Below, one piece after another: positions 18,348-26,401 of a stretch of DNA of 64,000 nucleotides. Position numbers and translations under genes: made by a program. Each line of letters begins with the position of its first letter. Position 1 is the first letter of the stretch. The notes below the pieces were generated by a model. The model saw only the letters and a list, made by a program, of their open reading frames with translations. It was not told where the DNA came from and made no database searches. The stretch comes from Anaerocolumna aminovalerica (GTDB lineage Bacteria; Bacillota; Clostridia; Lachnospirales; Lachnospiraceae). Location of the stretch: assembly GCF_900115365.1 (NCBI RefSeq), contig NZ_FOWD01000008.1:1-64000 (forward strand), given 5' to 3'.

Positions 18348-19382
18348 TTAGAATCCTTTATAATCCTCAACCAGCACAGTCATGATCCCGCCGCATACCA
18401 TGCCTTCTTCCTCTGCTGCATCTCCTGTTAAATCAATATCCAGTATTTTATAGGTTCCTGTTCCAATCATACGTCTGGCATCTCCGATAACTGCAGCTTC
18501 ACTGCAGCCTCCTCCCACGCTTCCTACAATTCTTCCGTCGGGATAGACGATCATTTTAGCACCGGCACCTCTTGGCACGGAGCCTTTAGCACTGATTACG
18601 GTTATTAGTGCTTTTGGAACATTCTCTTCCTCTGATAGTAACTTTAATACATCATAATCAAAATCAGAACGGTTCAGTTGCTTTTTGTCACCGAGCCCCA
18701 AACGTTTTTCATTGATTAATTCCGCTACAATGGAGATTGAAATTTCCTCTGGTGTAATTCCACCAATATTTAATCCAATTGGGGTGTGTACCCGGTCTAA
18801 TCTTTCCCTGCTGCAACCTTCTGCCTCCAAATTATCTTTTACAATAGCGGTACGTCTTTTGGAGCCAATCATACCTACATATTTAGGTTCCGGTCCCTTG
18901 CATATAGCTTTTAAACAATCACTGTCATAGCGGTGCCCTCTGGTGATAATAATAACATAGTCAGACTCTTTCAATTGCAAGGATTCAATAGCATGTCCAA
19001 ATCCATCACAAATTACCTGCTTCGCTAAAGGAAATCTTTCCCGATTTGCAAAGCTAAGCCTGTCATCAATCAGAGTAATGGAGAAACCTATTTTAGCAGC
19101 AAATTCTACTAAAGGCTTTGCTATATGACCTCCCCCTAATATTATCAGTCTCTCCTCAGGATAAAAAGGTTCTATTAATGTTCTATTTTCATTATCTTCA
19201 ATATAAGAAGGAATGCCTACCTCCAGAGTGTTTTTAACCTGTAAATCCCCATCCCGGCTATCTACAACTTTTTTACTTAAATCGGTGATAGCTCCTTCTT
19301 TTTTTGTCCATGAGGATACAATACAAGCCTTCTCACCATTATTAACTTTTCCCAATACTTCATCGTAAATATTCTTAAACAT
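18348..19382 (-). CDS. xdhC: XdhC/CoxI-family molybdenum hydroxylase maturation factor
   Basis: A 344-residue XdhC-family protein that brings sulfurated (here probably selenium-modified) molybdenum cofactor to the hydroxylase. Domain order is unusual: the Rossmann-type XdhC_C part comes first (LIILGGGHIAKPLVEFAAKIG about 79-99; VGMIGSKRR about 172-180), and the CoxI motif (GSVPRGAGAKMIVYPDGRIV then GSVGGGCSEAAV) lies at about 270-305. Common XdhC proteins have the CoxI part at the N-terminus. Last gene of the operon, 26 bp after modC. Function is inferred from family and position. Confidence 0.88.
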   Translation of the reverse strand: MFKNIYDEVLGKVNNGEKACIVSSWTKKEGAITDLSKKVVDSRDGDLQVKNTLEVGIPSYIEDNENRTLIEPFYPEERLIILGGGHIAKPLVEFAAKIGFSITLIDDRLSFANRERFPLAKQVICDGFGHAIESLQLKESDYVIIITRGHRYDSDCLKAICKGPEPKYVGMIGSKRRTAIVKDNLEAEGCSRERLDRVHTPIGLNIGGITPEEISISIVAELINEKRLGLGDKKQLNRSDFDYDVLKLLSEEENVPKALITVISAKGSVPRGAGAKMIVYPDGRIVGSVGGGCSEAAVIGDARRMIGTGTYKILDIDLTGDAAEEEGMVCGGIMTVLVEDYKGF

Positions 19383-19408
19383 ACTTTACCATCCCATTCT
19401 CTCTATAT

Positions 19409-20554
19409 TTAGTCTATCAGTAACAATATATCTTCCGGAGCAACGGTAATAAACTCAGGCATTCCATTACTCAACTGGCTGTTCAGTTGGTTCTTGCCTA
19501 TTTTCCACCAAATAACAGAATCGTGGTGATTTATATCCTCATGGGAATTTATATCCCTACTTTGGCTATTTATATCCGAGTATTGGCTGCTTCCCTTTGT
19601 ATCAACTAATACCACCCATTCAAAAGGAGATTCCGTTATTTTTTTAACTCTGCAAGGTATTTTATTAAAGGATTCTTCTTCTCCTAATACCCAGTTTACT
19701 GAGTTACCTTTTATATAAGGTTTAAAATCATGTGCCCGTATTCCTATTCCAGATAGGTTATCCGGAATGGGTGCTTTTACAGTAAGCACTATTCCCCAAT
19801 CAAGGGCTTCTACTTGATTATCTGCTATTTTTTTAGCTTTTGATAGATTTTTACAACCAGTTAGCTTTGCAGCTTGCATCTTTACCGGTTCTAAAAAGAT
19901 ATTTTTTGTATCACCGGACATTAGAATTTTGCCATGTTCCAAAACCATTAAATCTTTGGTCAATTCATATACTTCATTACGGCTATGGGTAACTAACAGG
20001 GATTCTCCTTCATAAGAACTTAATAAATCATGTAATTGTATTTGTAACTCCTCTTTTAAATATGCATCCAGTGCAGAAAAAGGTTCATCCAACAATAATG
20101 CATCCGGTTCATAGGCCAATATTCTTGCCAGGGCAACCCTTTGCTGCTGCCCGCCCGATAACTGGCTGGGATATCGTTTTTCTAAGCCCTGTAGGTGAAA
20201 GTTATGTAACATCTTAGTTACCACTTCTGTCTTCTCACTTTTTGAGCCTCGGATTCCTACAGCAATATTTTGTGCAACAGTCATATTAGGAAATAAGGCA
20301 TAATTCTGAAATAAATACCCTACTTTTCTATCCTGAGGTTTTAGGTTTATTTTATTCTTTGAATCAAATAAAACTTTGCCCCTCAATTCAATATACCCTT
20401 CATCCGGTGTCATAATGCCTGCAATGCATTTTAATGTCATACTTTTACCGCAACCGGAAGCACCCAGGATTCCCATAGGCTTCCCATTTGTTTCAAAATC
20501 TACTTTAAGTTCGAAACCTTTTAATTTACTGTGTATATGAACTTTTAAACTCAT
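19409..20554 (-). CDS. modC: Molybdate ABC transporter ATPase
   Basis: A 381-residue ModC/CysA-type ATPase. Walker A GASGCGKS (31-38), signature LSGGQQQRVALARIL (about 136-150), Walker B ALLLDEPFSALDAYL, switch His in LLVTHSRNE. A C-terminal TOBE/MOP-type domain follows from about residue 240. Odd point: the C-terminal part contains an imperfect repeat DINSQSRDINSHEDINHHD, coded by three copies of a tatttatatcc-like unit near 19520-19590, which looks like recent slippage. It sits 9 bp downstream of modB. Confidence 0.93.
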   Translation of the reverse strand: MSLKVHIHSKLKGFELKVDFETNGKPMGILGASGCGKSMTLKCIAGIMTPDEGYIELRGKVLFDSKNKINLKPQDRKVGYLFQNYALFPNMTVAQNIAVGIRGSKSEKTEVVTKMLHNFHLQGLEKRYPSQLSGGQQQRVALARILAYEPDALLLDEPFSALDAYLKEELQIQLHDLLSSYEGESLLVTHSRNEVYELTKDLMVLEHGKILMSGDTKNIFLEPVKMQAAKLTGCKNLSKAKKIADNQVEALDWGIVLTVKAPIPDNLSGIGIRAHDFKPYIKGNSVNWVLGEEESFNKIPCRVKKITESPFEWVVLVDTKGSSQYSDINSQSRDINSHEDINHHDSVIWWKIGKNQLNSQLSNGMPEFITVAPEDILLLID

Positions 20555-20563
20555 TGTATTTTC

Positions 20564-21223
20564 CTACCTTTTTCTTAAGGCTGTTACATTCATCGATACT
20601 ACTACTGCAAATGAAATGACTACTAAAATAAGTACATAATTATACGCGGTGTCCATATCGCCTGCTGCAACTGCCGAATAAACTGCCAAGGGAAGTGTTC
20701 TTGTTTTACCGGCGATATTTCCGGCTATCATAGCGGTAGCACCAAATTCACCTAACCCCCTTGCAAATGACAATATGGCACCGGAAAGTATTCCAGGCAT
20801 GGCGTTAGGCATTAATACTTTTCGGAATATTGTTCCTTCTGACATGCCTAAAGTTCTTGCGGCATAGATTATATTCATATCCACCTGTTCAAAAGCTCCT
20901 CTTGCAGAACGGTACATAAGCGGAAAGGCTATGGTTACAGCTGCTAGCACCGTTGCCCACCAGGAGAAGGCTATTTTTACGCCAAAAAAGTTTATTAAAA
21001 ACTCTCCTATTGGTCTTTTAACGCCAAATACGTATAAAAGAAAGAATCCGGCAACAGTTGGTGGTAAAACCATAGGAAGGGTCAATATCCCATCTAAAAC
21101 TATTTTAACTTTTCTACTTCTTATACCATGTACCACTTTGGCCGCTATGACTCCCAGAAAAAAAGTAATTATTATACTTATGGAAGCCGTTTTCATGGAT
21201 ATTAGAATAGGTGAATAATCCAT
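20564..21223 (-). CDS. modB: Molybdate ABC transporter permease
   Basis: About 219 residues with five hydrophobic segments and the binding-protein-dependent transport signature around EFGATAMIAGNIAGKTRTLP (about 160-179). Early motif LTLPMVLPPTVAGFFLLY is typical of ModB. The start at 21223 is chosen because AAAGGGA lies 8 nt upstream; the earlier ATG at 21247 would include this ribosome site. It works with ModA and ModC encoded on either side. Confidence 0.93.
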   Translation of the reverse strand: MDYSPILISMKTASISIIITFFLGVIAAKVVHGIRSRKVKIVLDGILTLPMVLPPTVAGFFLLYVFGVKRPIGEFLINFFGVKIAFSWWATVLAAVTIAFPLMYRSARGAFEQVDMNIIYAARTLGMSEGTIFRKVLMPNAMPGILSGAILSFARGLGEFGATAMIAGNIAGKTRTLPLAVYSAVAAGDMDTAYNYVLILVVISFAVVVSMNVTALRKR

Positions 21224-21359
21224 CGTAATTTTCCCTTTCTCAAACATTTATAATACTAATCTTCGATACAAAGTTAAAAAATATGTATGTAAAGCTTTAC
21301 TTAATGGCCTTCTATGCAGATTTTTTATCAGAAGGAAATTCATATAAATATCATATCAT

Positions 21360-22253
21360 CTATTGAACAGAAAAACCATAACTTACAAATAAATTGGTGG
21401 CTTCTTCGCTTTGCAGATATTCTACCAATAAAGCTGCTGCTTCTTTCTTTTGTGATGCTGTTACAATACCGATAGGATAAATAACTTTTTCATCTAAGCT
21501 TCCTTCCGGTGCTTCCGATATAACAGTCACCTTATCTGAAGTTGCAGCATCTGTAGCATAAACCACGCCTGCATCTGCGCTGCCTTCAGCAACCCAGTTT
21601 AATACTTCTGTTACGTTAGTACCTAAACTTGCCTTCTCTGCAACTTTATCATAGATACCTAAGGAATCAAATACTTTTTTCGCATATTGTCCTGCAGGCA
21701 CACTCTCAGGATCTCCAATAGCAATGGTTCCTGCACCAAGAATATCTTCAAAACTTGTAACTTTAGACTCTGAGCCAGCCGGTACAATTAACACAACTTT
21801 GTTTTCCAATAATTCTTTGATAGAATCAGCATCTATCATGTTCTCATCTTTAAGTGCGTTCATTTGCTTCATAGCTGCTGATAAAAATATATCTGCCTCT
21901 AAGCCTTCTTCAATCTGTGTCTGTAATTTTCCTGAACTATCATAAGTACCTTCTACTGTAATCCATGGATATTTTGTTTGAAACTGTGGAATTAATTCTT
22001 CCAGAGACTTTTCCATACTTGCAGCTGCGGCAATTAATATAGTTACATCTTCCTTATCTGTGTTACTTTCTGCTTCCGGTGTAGTTTTTTCAGATTCACC
22101 ATCTGTTTTTCCTTCCTCTGTGCCCTTGTTTTCCTGTTCTGTGGAATTTTCATTTGTTCCTTTGTTTTCCTTTGACGGTTGTTTAGAACATCCCGGGATC
22201 ATGGTTAATACCATAACCATAATCATTGATAGTACTGCTAGTTTTCTTTTCAT
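21360..22253 (-). CDS. modA: Molybdate-binding lipoprotein
   Basis: A 297-residue ModA-type binding lipoprotein: lipobox MIPGC (Cys22), then a Glu/Thr-rich linker of about 45 residues and the binding domain starting VTILIAAAASMEKSLEELIPQF, where the ASM serine contacts the oxyanion in the family. Later segments EGLEADIFLSAA and VLNWVAEGSADAGVVYATDA are characteristic. It captures molybdate outside the membrane for ModBC. The 22254-22450 leader holds a stem-loop repeat and a short inverted repeat described separately. Confidence 0.93.
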   Translation of the reverse strand: MKRKLAVLSMIMVMVLTMIPGCSKQPSKENKGTNENSTEQENKGTEEGKTDGESEKTTPEAESNTDKEDVTILIAAAASMEKSLEELIPQFQTKYPWITVEGTYDSSGKLQTQIEEGLEADIFLSAAMKQMNALKDENMIDADSIKELLENKVVLIVPAGSESKVTSFEDILGAGTIAIGDPESVPAGQYAKKVFDSLGIYDKVAEKASLGTNVTEVLNWVAEGSADAGVVYATDAATSDKVTVISEAPEGSLDEKVIYPIGIVTASQKKEAAALLVEYLQSEEATNLFVSYGFSVQ

Positions 22254-22265
22254 TTTTAATTCCCT

Positions 22266-22318
22266 GCTCCTTTCAAATTCTGGATATCTTGCATTCCACG
22301 CAAATCTCCATCTGAAAG
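22266..22318 (-). repeat. Stem-loop leader element before modA
   Basis: In the minus-strand RNA, CTTTCA (22313-22318) can pair with TGAAAG (22270-22275), which runs directly into GGAGC, so the ribosome-site purines lie beside the stem. A second imperfect stem lies inside (GAGATTTGC...TGCAAGATATC). Nearly the same layout occurs before hyuA at 36584-36635. Confidence 0.5.
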
Positions 22319-22352
22319 TATTCCTTTCAACTTTCTTTTTATTTTTTATATG

Positions 22353-22371
22353 AAGAGTGTAAACTACTCTT
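22353..22371. promoter_or_regulatory. Inverted repeat upstream of modA, candidate operator
   Basis: Arms AAGAGT and ACTCTT are separated by 7 bp. It lies 100 bp before modA in a gene-free stretch, a plausible site for the ModE-type HTH proteins of this locus. No match to the E. coli ModE site was seen. Confidence 0.35.
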
Positions 22372-22450
22372 AATATCGAATGATTTTTAAAAACAACTCG
22401 GGTGTAAAATAGAAAGTCAGCTGTTTTATGTTACCTTGTAACAGCGACTT

Positions 22451-23383
22451 CTATTTAAAAAAGTTTTCTTCAAATATTTTTTGTACTGCTAATTTAGCTT
22501 CTTTTTCAAACTTGGCATACTTATCCAATAACCGGCTGCCTTCTTCTGTTAAGGTTGTATATCCTCCATTTATTCCTCCCGGCTGTCTCTCTACCACAGA
22601 AAACCCAACCTGTTCCTCCATAAGATTTATCATGGTCCAACCTTTGCTGTAAGATATATTCAACTGCTGGCAGGCATATTTTACTGAATTGGTATAATGA
22701 ATCAACTTTAGCAGCAAAGCTTCTCTCTCTCCAAAAAAATCTTTTTCTTTCACCAGCTTTACTTGTATCTGAGGATGAAGAATCTGCTTATTATGATATT
22801 CTAATAATTCTTTATAATCCTCTTCTTTATCTGCATCAAATAAAATTCCTCTATCCTCTACTTCAACCAATTCTCTTTCATAACCGGTTTCATATATTGC
22901 ACCTTTAAGCCCATGATTACCACTATATTCAAGTATATCAGAAAGTAAGGAAGTATGAATTAACAGTGGATGTCCCTTTCTTCCCCGAAAAACCGGAGAC
23001 GCAAGTTTTGCTTTTGTATTCATAAGCCTTACAACAGTATCTTTTGTAAATAAAGGAATATCCGTAGGTGTAAATAAAATCCGGTCACATTTATCAGCAA
23101 GATAGCTTAATCCAATTTTAGCAGAATCAAACATTTCGGTGTGCTGATAATTATCATTTCTTAAACATATTACATTCTTTTTAGCAACATGTTTCTCTAA
23201 TATATCCGCATTGTTCCCTGTAATCAGAACAATGGGGCTTACTCCTGCCTGTTCAAAGGTCTGAATAATCCGCTGAATCATTGTAATTGAACCAATTTTT
23301 AACATAGGTTTAAAGGAATGAATGCGGGAACTCATTCCGGCTGCTACAATTACTGCACCAGTTTGCATTTCTTTACCTCTCAT
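22451..23383 (-). CDS. MobA-like nucleotidyltransferase fused to a ModE-type HTH domain
   Basis: A 310-residue two-domain protein. Residues 1-195 are a MobA/MocA-like NTP transferase (GAVIVAAGMSSRIHSFKPMLKIG-type signature near 8-30; ILFTPTDIPLF near 104-114; GRKGHPLLI). Residues about 205-310 match the ModE N-terminal / LysR-type winged helix (LLLKLIHYTNSVKYACQQLNISYSKGW, with GGINGGYTTLTEEG as the wing). It could couple cofactor cytidylylation to control of mod genes. Two in-frame ATGs (23383 and 23368) each have AGAGG 7 nt upstream, so the start is uncertain. A paralogue lies at 55108-56037. Confidence 0.85.
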   Translation of the reverse strand: MRGKEMQTGAVIVAAGMSSRIHSFKPMLKIGSITMIQRIIQTFEQAGVSPIVLITGNNADILEKHVAKKNVICLRNDNYQHTEMFDSAKIGLSYLADKCDRILFTPTDIPLFTKDTVVRLMNTKAKLASPVFRGRKGHPLLIHTSLLSDILEYSGNHGLKGAIYETGYERELVEVEDRGILFDADKEEDYKELLEYHNKQILHPQIQVKLVKEKDFFGEREALLLKLIHYTNSVKYACQQLNISYSKGWTMINLMEEQVGFSVVERQPGGINGGYTTLTEEGSRLLDKYAKFEKEAKLAVQKIFEENFFK

Positions 23384-23387
23384 TCTA

Positions 23388-23957
23388 TTACCTCTGCTTT
23401 ATATCTATATCAATTAACTCTTTCTCATCCCCTGCTATAATCAATTCCACATCATCCAGATGCTTTTTTATCACTTTTTTCCCCCCAATGTCTCCATCCA
23501 AGGCAAATAAATCTAAAAAATATTTTTTGCCTATAATACAGGGGTTGCCCAATGTGTTTTCATGAACCACACTTGCCAGTTCTTTCTCAGAAATTATGTA
23601 ATTATTAATTAAGCATTCTAACGTACTTCTTTTAAGATAGGGTTGATCACAAACACTAAATAATACGCCATCTACATCAGGTTCTATTTCTAATATCTTA
23701 TGAAGCCCCAAATGAATGGAATGTGATATTCCAATATCCGGTTCCGGATTCTTAACCGGATAATATCCATACTCCAAGGCTTTTTCATATATTTCTTCAT
23801 ACTGCGTCACTACTACCTTGGTAAAACCGGAGATTTCACGAATGTGATCAAATATATGAAGATACATTTTTTTACCGTCCATTGTATCTAATAGCTTAAT
23901 CCCACCATATCTTTTGCTGTTTCCCGCAGCTAAAAGAACAATTCCTATTTTCTTCAT
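23388..23957 (-). CDS. MocA/MobA-like molybdenum cofactor nucleotidyltransferase
   Basis: About 189 residues of the MobA-like NTP-transferase family (MocA/YgfJ group). The nucleotide signature is IVLLAAGNSKRYGGIKLL (about 5-22), with VLFSVCDQPYL near residues 92-102 and GNPCIIGKKY. It probably attaches CMP to molybdopterin to give the dinucleotide cofactor used by xanthine-dehydrogenase-type enzymes. The ATG at 23957 has GGGAG 6 nt upstream; an earlier frame start at 23981 lies inside a hairpin. It ends 4 bp before the MobA/ModE fusion gene. Confidence 0.87.
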   Translation of the reverse strand: MKKIGIVLLAAGNSKRYGGIKLLDTMDGKKMYLHIFDHIREISGFTKVVVTQYEEIYEKALEYGYYPVKNPEPDIGISHSIHLGLHKILEIEPDVDGVLFSVCDQPYLKRSTLECLINNYIISEKELASVVHENTLGNPCIIGKKYFLDLFALDGDIGGKKVIKKHLDDVELIIAGDEKELIDIDIKQR

Positions 23958-23975
23958 ACTAGCTCCCATTGCATG

Positions 23976-24049
23976 CCGCATCTGCTTGCAGATGCGGTAC
24001 TGCTACAAATCAAGTTCTTATCCCCGCTTACAGAAGCAGAGGGCTTACC
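23976..24049 (-). promoter_or_regulatory. Structured spacer between yedF and the MocA-like gene
   Basis: Minus-strand order: a palindrome ACCTGATCAGGT (24042-24053 region), a hairpin of CCCTCTGCTT with AAGCGGGG, then a perfect 9-bp hairpin CCGCATCTG/CAGATGCGG (23976-23997) just before the ribosome site. No run of T follows, so it is not a plain terminator. It may control translation or protect the message. I could not match it to a known riboswitch. Confidence 0.4.
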
Positions 24050-24057
24050 TGATCAGG

Positions 24058-24660
24058 TTAAAAAGAAATTACTTTACCTGCTTTTTGCATCTTATCCAGG
24101 ATTTCATACATATTGCTTACCTGTCCTACTTTCAATTCTTCTGTAATTTTATAAAAATTCAAGCAAGCTCCACATACCAATACTTCTACACCTTTTTCTT
24201 TTAACTTAATAATATGATCCACTGCCTGTTCATCTAAAGTCGGGAGTTTTACTCCCCCATTCATAAATAAGATATAAGATGGCAAATCAGCAGACTCTGT
24301 GAGTGTATATAAAAACATTCTCATTAAGTTCTTACCAAGTTCCGGATCTCCCTCTCCAATGTAGTCTTTTCCTATAAATACAGCGTAGTCTGCTTTAGGA
24401 ACCGGTTTTTGCTGCTCTAACTCTTCCAGCATAGCATTGCATTCCTTGCATTCTTTTGAAAGTGCAACAGTATATAAGCCGCCCTCTTCCTTTACTTCTA
24501 CTTCAAAACCTGTAGTAGCTGCAAGCTTCTTTAGATTTTCTACTGCAATTTTATTATCTACCTTTGTTATAATTCCCTCTTCTCCATTGTCGATTTCTTT
24601 CTTTGTCATGATTACAGGTATGGGACAAGCTTGTCCAATGGCATCTACTAATTTACTCAT
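24058..24660 (-). CDS. yedF: YedF, selenium-metabolism-linked TusA/DsrE protein
   Basis: About 200 residues: a TusA/SirA-like N-terminal domain with the CPxP motif (GQACPIPVIMTKKEI, about 8-22) and a C-terminal DsrE-like domain (YAVFIGKDYIGEGDPELGKNL onward) with LVCGACLNFYKI. YedF proteins occur only with selenium-utilising systems and may carry sulfur or selenium. The ATG at 24660 has GGAG 9 nt upstream; an earlier ATG at 24678 lacks a site. It follows yqeB by 54 bp. Confidence 0.9.
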   Translation of the reverse strand: MSKLVDAIGQACPIPVIMTKKEIDNGEEGIITKVDNKIAVENLKKLAATTGFEVEVKEEGGLYTVALSKECKECNAMLEELEQQKPVPKADYAVFIGKDYIGEGDPELGKNLMRMFLYTLTESADLPSYILFMNGGVKLPTLDEQAVDHIIKLKEKGVEVLVCGACLNFYKITEELKVGQVSNMYEILDKMQKAGKVISF

Positions 24661-24714
24661 ATTCTTTCTCCATTCCAAACATTCTTAGTTTTAATTCTCA
24701 TATAGCATTCTCTA

Positions 24715-25506
24715 TCAGAACTTACCATGCTCATAGCCTACAACTGCTTCCAATACACCGCCCCCTATGGATCTTGCCTTATCTGATATGGTAAAACAGT
24801 GGTTTCTTTCACAACGTGCATCGATATCACCACATTTCATTCCCTTTTTTACCTTCACACCAGCTTGCAGCATTCCTCTTACAATACCGGGCATAAGAGC
24901 ATATATTGGCTGACCGCCGGACATAGCAACAACCTGATCTTTTTCCACCAAATCACCTATGTCAGCAACAGGCAGAAACTCTCCATCTGCTGATGCCCGT
25001 ATAATTCTTTCAATGGTATATCCACCAATATTACCGGGTACTCCTGTATTGGGAATAGCACTTCCCTCTCGAATCACCTTTCCCAGATAATGCCCCCGCA
25101 TCGTCTCGATTACTCCATGACAGTCCTTACCTGCTGTAAAACCAGGCCCTACACCGATTACCAAAGGAGCTTCTTCTATGGTAGTTCCAAGATTCTCTTT
25201 TGCAATAATAGCATCGATTACCACTTCCGGTGCGTATATATCCCCAATGTCTGCTTTTTCATCTACTATGACAGGAACAGCTCCTTCTCTATGAGCTTTT
25301 TTAACTTCCTCCATTGTATGGACCAATACACCTCTTACACCTTCAATTACGGCTTCTTTTTCGTATACCACTCTGGAAAAAGCTACAATTCTTCTAACCG
25401 TAGTTGGGATAGGTATCTCTGTCATAAGTATGTCATATCCAGCCTGATATAACCTGTATGCTATACCGGTAGCCAGATCTCCTGCACCTTTAATTAATAC
25501 TTTCAT
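24715..25506 (-). CDS. yqeB: YqeB, selenium-dependent molybdenum hydroxylase maturation protein
   Basis: A 263-residue protein of the EF2563/YqeB family found only beside selenium-dependent molybdenum hydroxylases. The N-terminal Rossmann segment is VLIKGAGDLATGIAYRLYQAG (about 3-23). The family core includes VIGVGPGFTAGKDCHGVIETMRGH and NTGVPGNIGGYTIERI. Its exact reaction is not known; insertion of labile selenium into the Mo site is the usual proposal. Expressed between yqeC and yedF on the same strand. Confidence 0.92.
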   Translation of the reverse strand: MKVLIKGAGDLATGIAYRLYQAGYDILMTEIPIPTTVRRIVAFSRVVYEKEAVIEGVRGVLVHTMEEVKKAHREGAVPVIVDEKADIGDIYAPEVVIDAIIAKENLGTTIEEAPLVIGVGPGFTAGKDCHGVIETMRGHYLGKVIREGSAIPNTGVPGNIGGYTIERIIRASADGEFLPVADIGDLVEKDQVVAMSGGQPIYALMPGIVRGMLQAGVKVKKGMKCGDIDARCERNHCFTISDKARSIGGGVLEAVVGYEHGKF

Positions 25507-25605
25507 ATCTTCTCCAATCTATCATTACACTAGCGTATATTCAAATATCAGCATGTCTTACCCATTGTTCTGTTTTTAATTGTTCATTTTATCTTAATTG
25601 CTGAC

Positions 25606-26388
25606 TTATTTATTAATATAAGTGTTATACGAAGATAAGTATACTCTGCCAATGCCAAGTTTACTTACCATATCACGAATACTCAAAGCGTCTTTCAGCC
25701 TTTGGTCATTATCTACTTTGTTCAAAATAACCGCATAATCCATGTTTTTATGTAATCCTTTTTTTAATCCCCAGTTATTACTGATTACTTTTGTATAATC
25801 TTCTTTGGTAATTCTACTGTCTTCCGGTTTCTCAAGTAATTTGGAAGCCAGTTCATAACGAAAGCACTTCTCCTTTAAAGGTTTTCCTAATGCATCCATA
25901 CCTAAGACACCAATTATCATTGTACTTTCTTCCAGTATTACCGGTTCCCACTCACCGGGCACTTTAAAGGGAAGCCGCTTAGCCCCATCGGCTTCTATAA
26001 TCATGGGAAGCTTTTTAGATGCCAATTTTTTTAAGAATTCCAAATCCGGTGACTTCATCTTGCCAGTTTCACTTTGCAAACCAATCCACACAACTGCCTC
26101 TTCTTCCAGATATCTATCCACAACTTCCACCGATTCAATCTTGCACCAGGGCCAATGCTTCGGAGGCATCATGTGAGTGGTTGTTGTTACAATAACCGGT
26201 TTCCCTTTTCGGTCATATTCTCTTGTCAATTGCTCCAAGGTAGAGGTTTTTCCGCCACCGCCTACAATAGATACAATGGGAGAAGACACCTTATCCAAGC
26301 CCAATGCATCTAATAACACAGGATTTGTTTCCCATTCTGTTTTATTTGGCATCATTAATTTCATAGGTATCCATGTTCCCTTCTGCAT
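25606..26388 (-). CDS. yqeC: YqeC, selenium-dependent hydroxylase accessory GTPase-like protein
   Basis: A 260-residue YqeC-family protein with a P-loop VSIVGGGGKTSTLEQLTREY (about 39-58) and an EADGAKRLPFKVPGEWEPVI motif (about 132-151), both typical. It accompanies YqeB in SDMH maturation; role proposed from gene association, mechanism unknown. It begins 13 bp after the lysR gene. The start is uncertain: the first ATG has no clear ribosome site, and a second in-frame ATG at 26364 has AAGGG 13 nt upstream. Confidence 0.9.
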   Translation of the reverse strand: MQKGTWIPMKLMMPNKTEWETNPVLLDALGLDKVSSPIVSIVGGGGKTSTLEQLTREYDRKGKPVIVTTTTHMMPPKHWPWCKIESVEVVDRYLEEEAVVWIGLQSETGKMKSPDLEFLKKLASKKLPMIIEADGAKRLPFKVPGEWEPVILEESTMIIGVLGMDALGKPLKEKCFRYELASKLLEKPEDSRITKEDYTKVISNNWGLKKGLHKNMDYAVILNKVDNDQRLKDALSIRDMVSKLGIGRVYLSSYNTYINK

Positions 26389-26401
26389 GATAAAGTATTT
26401 A

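Noticed and set aside
24000-24060. TPP-like sequence (ACCTGATCAGG) in the yedF spacer
   Set aside because: Only the CTGAT stretch resembles the TPP motif; the remaining conserved boxes are missing and the palindrome explains it.
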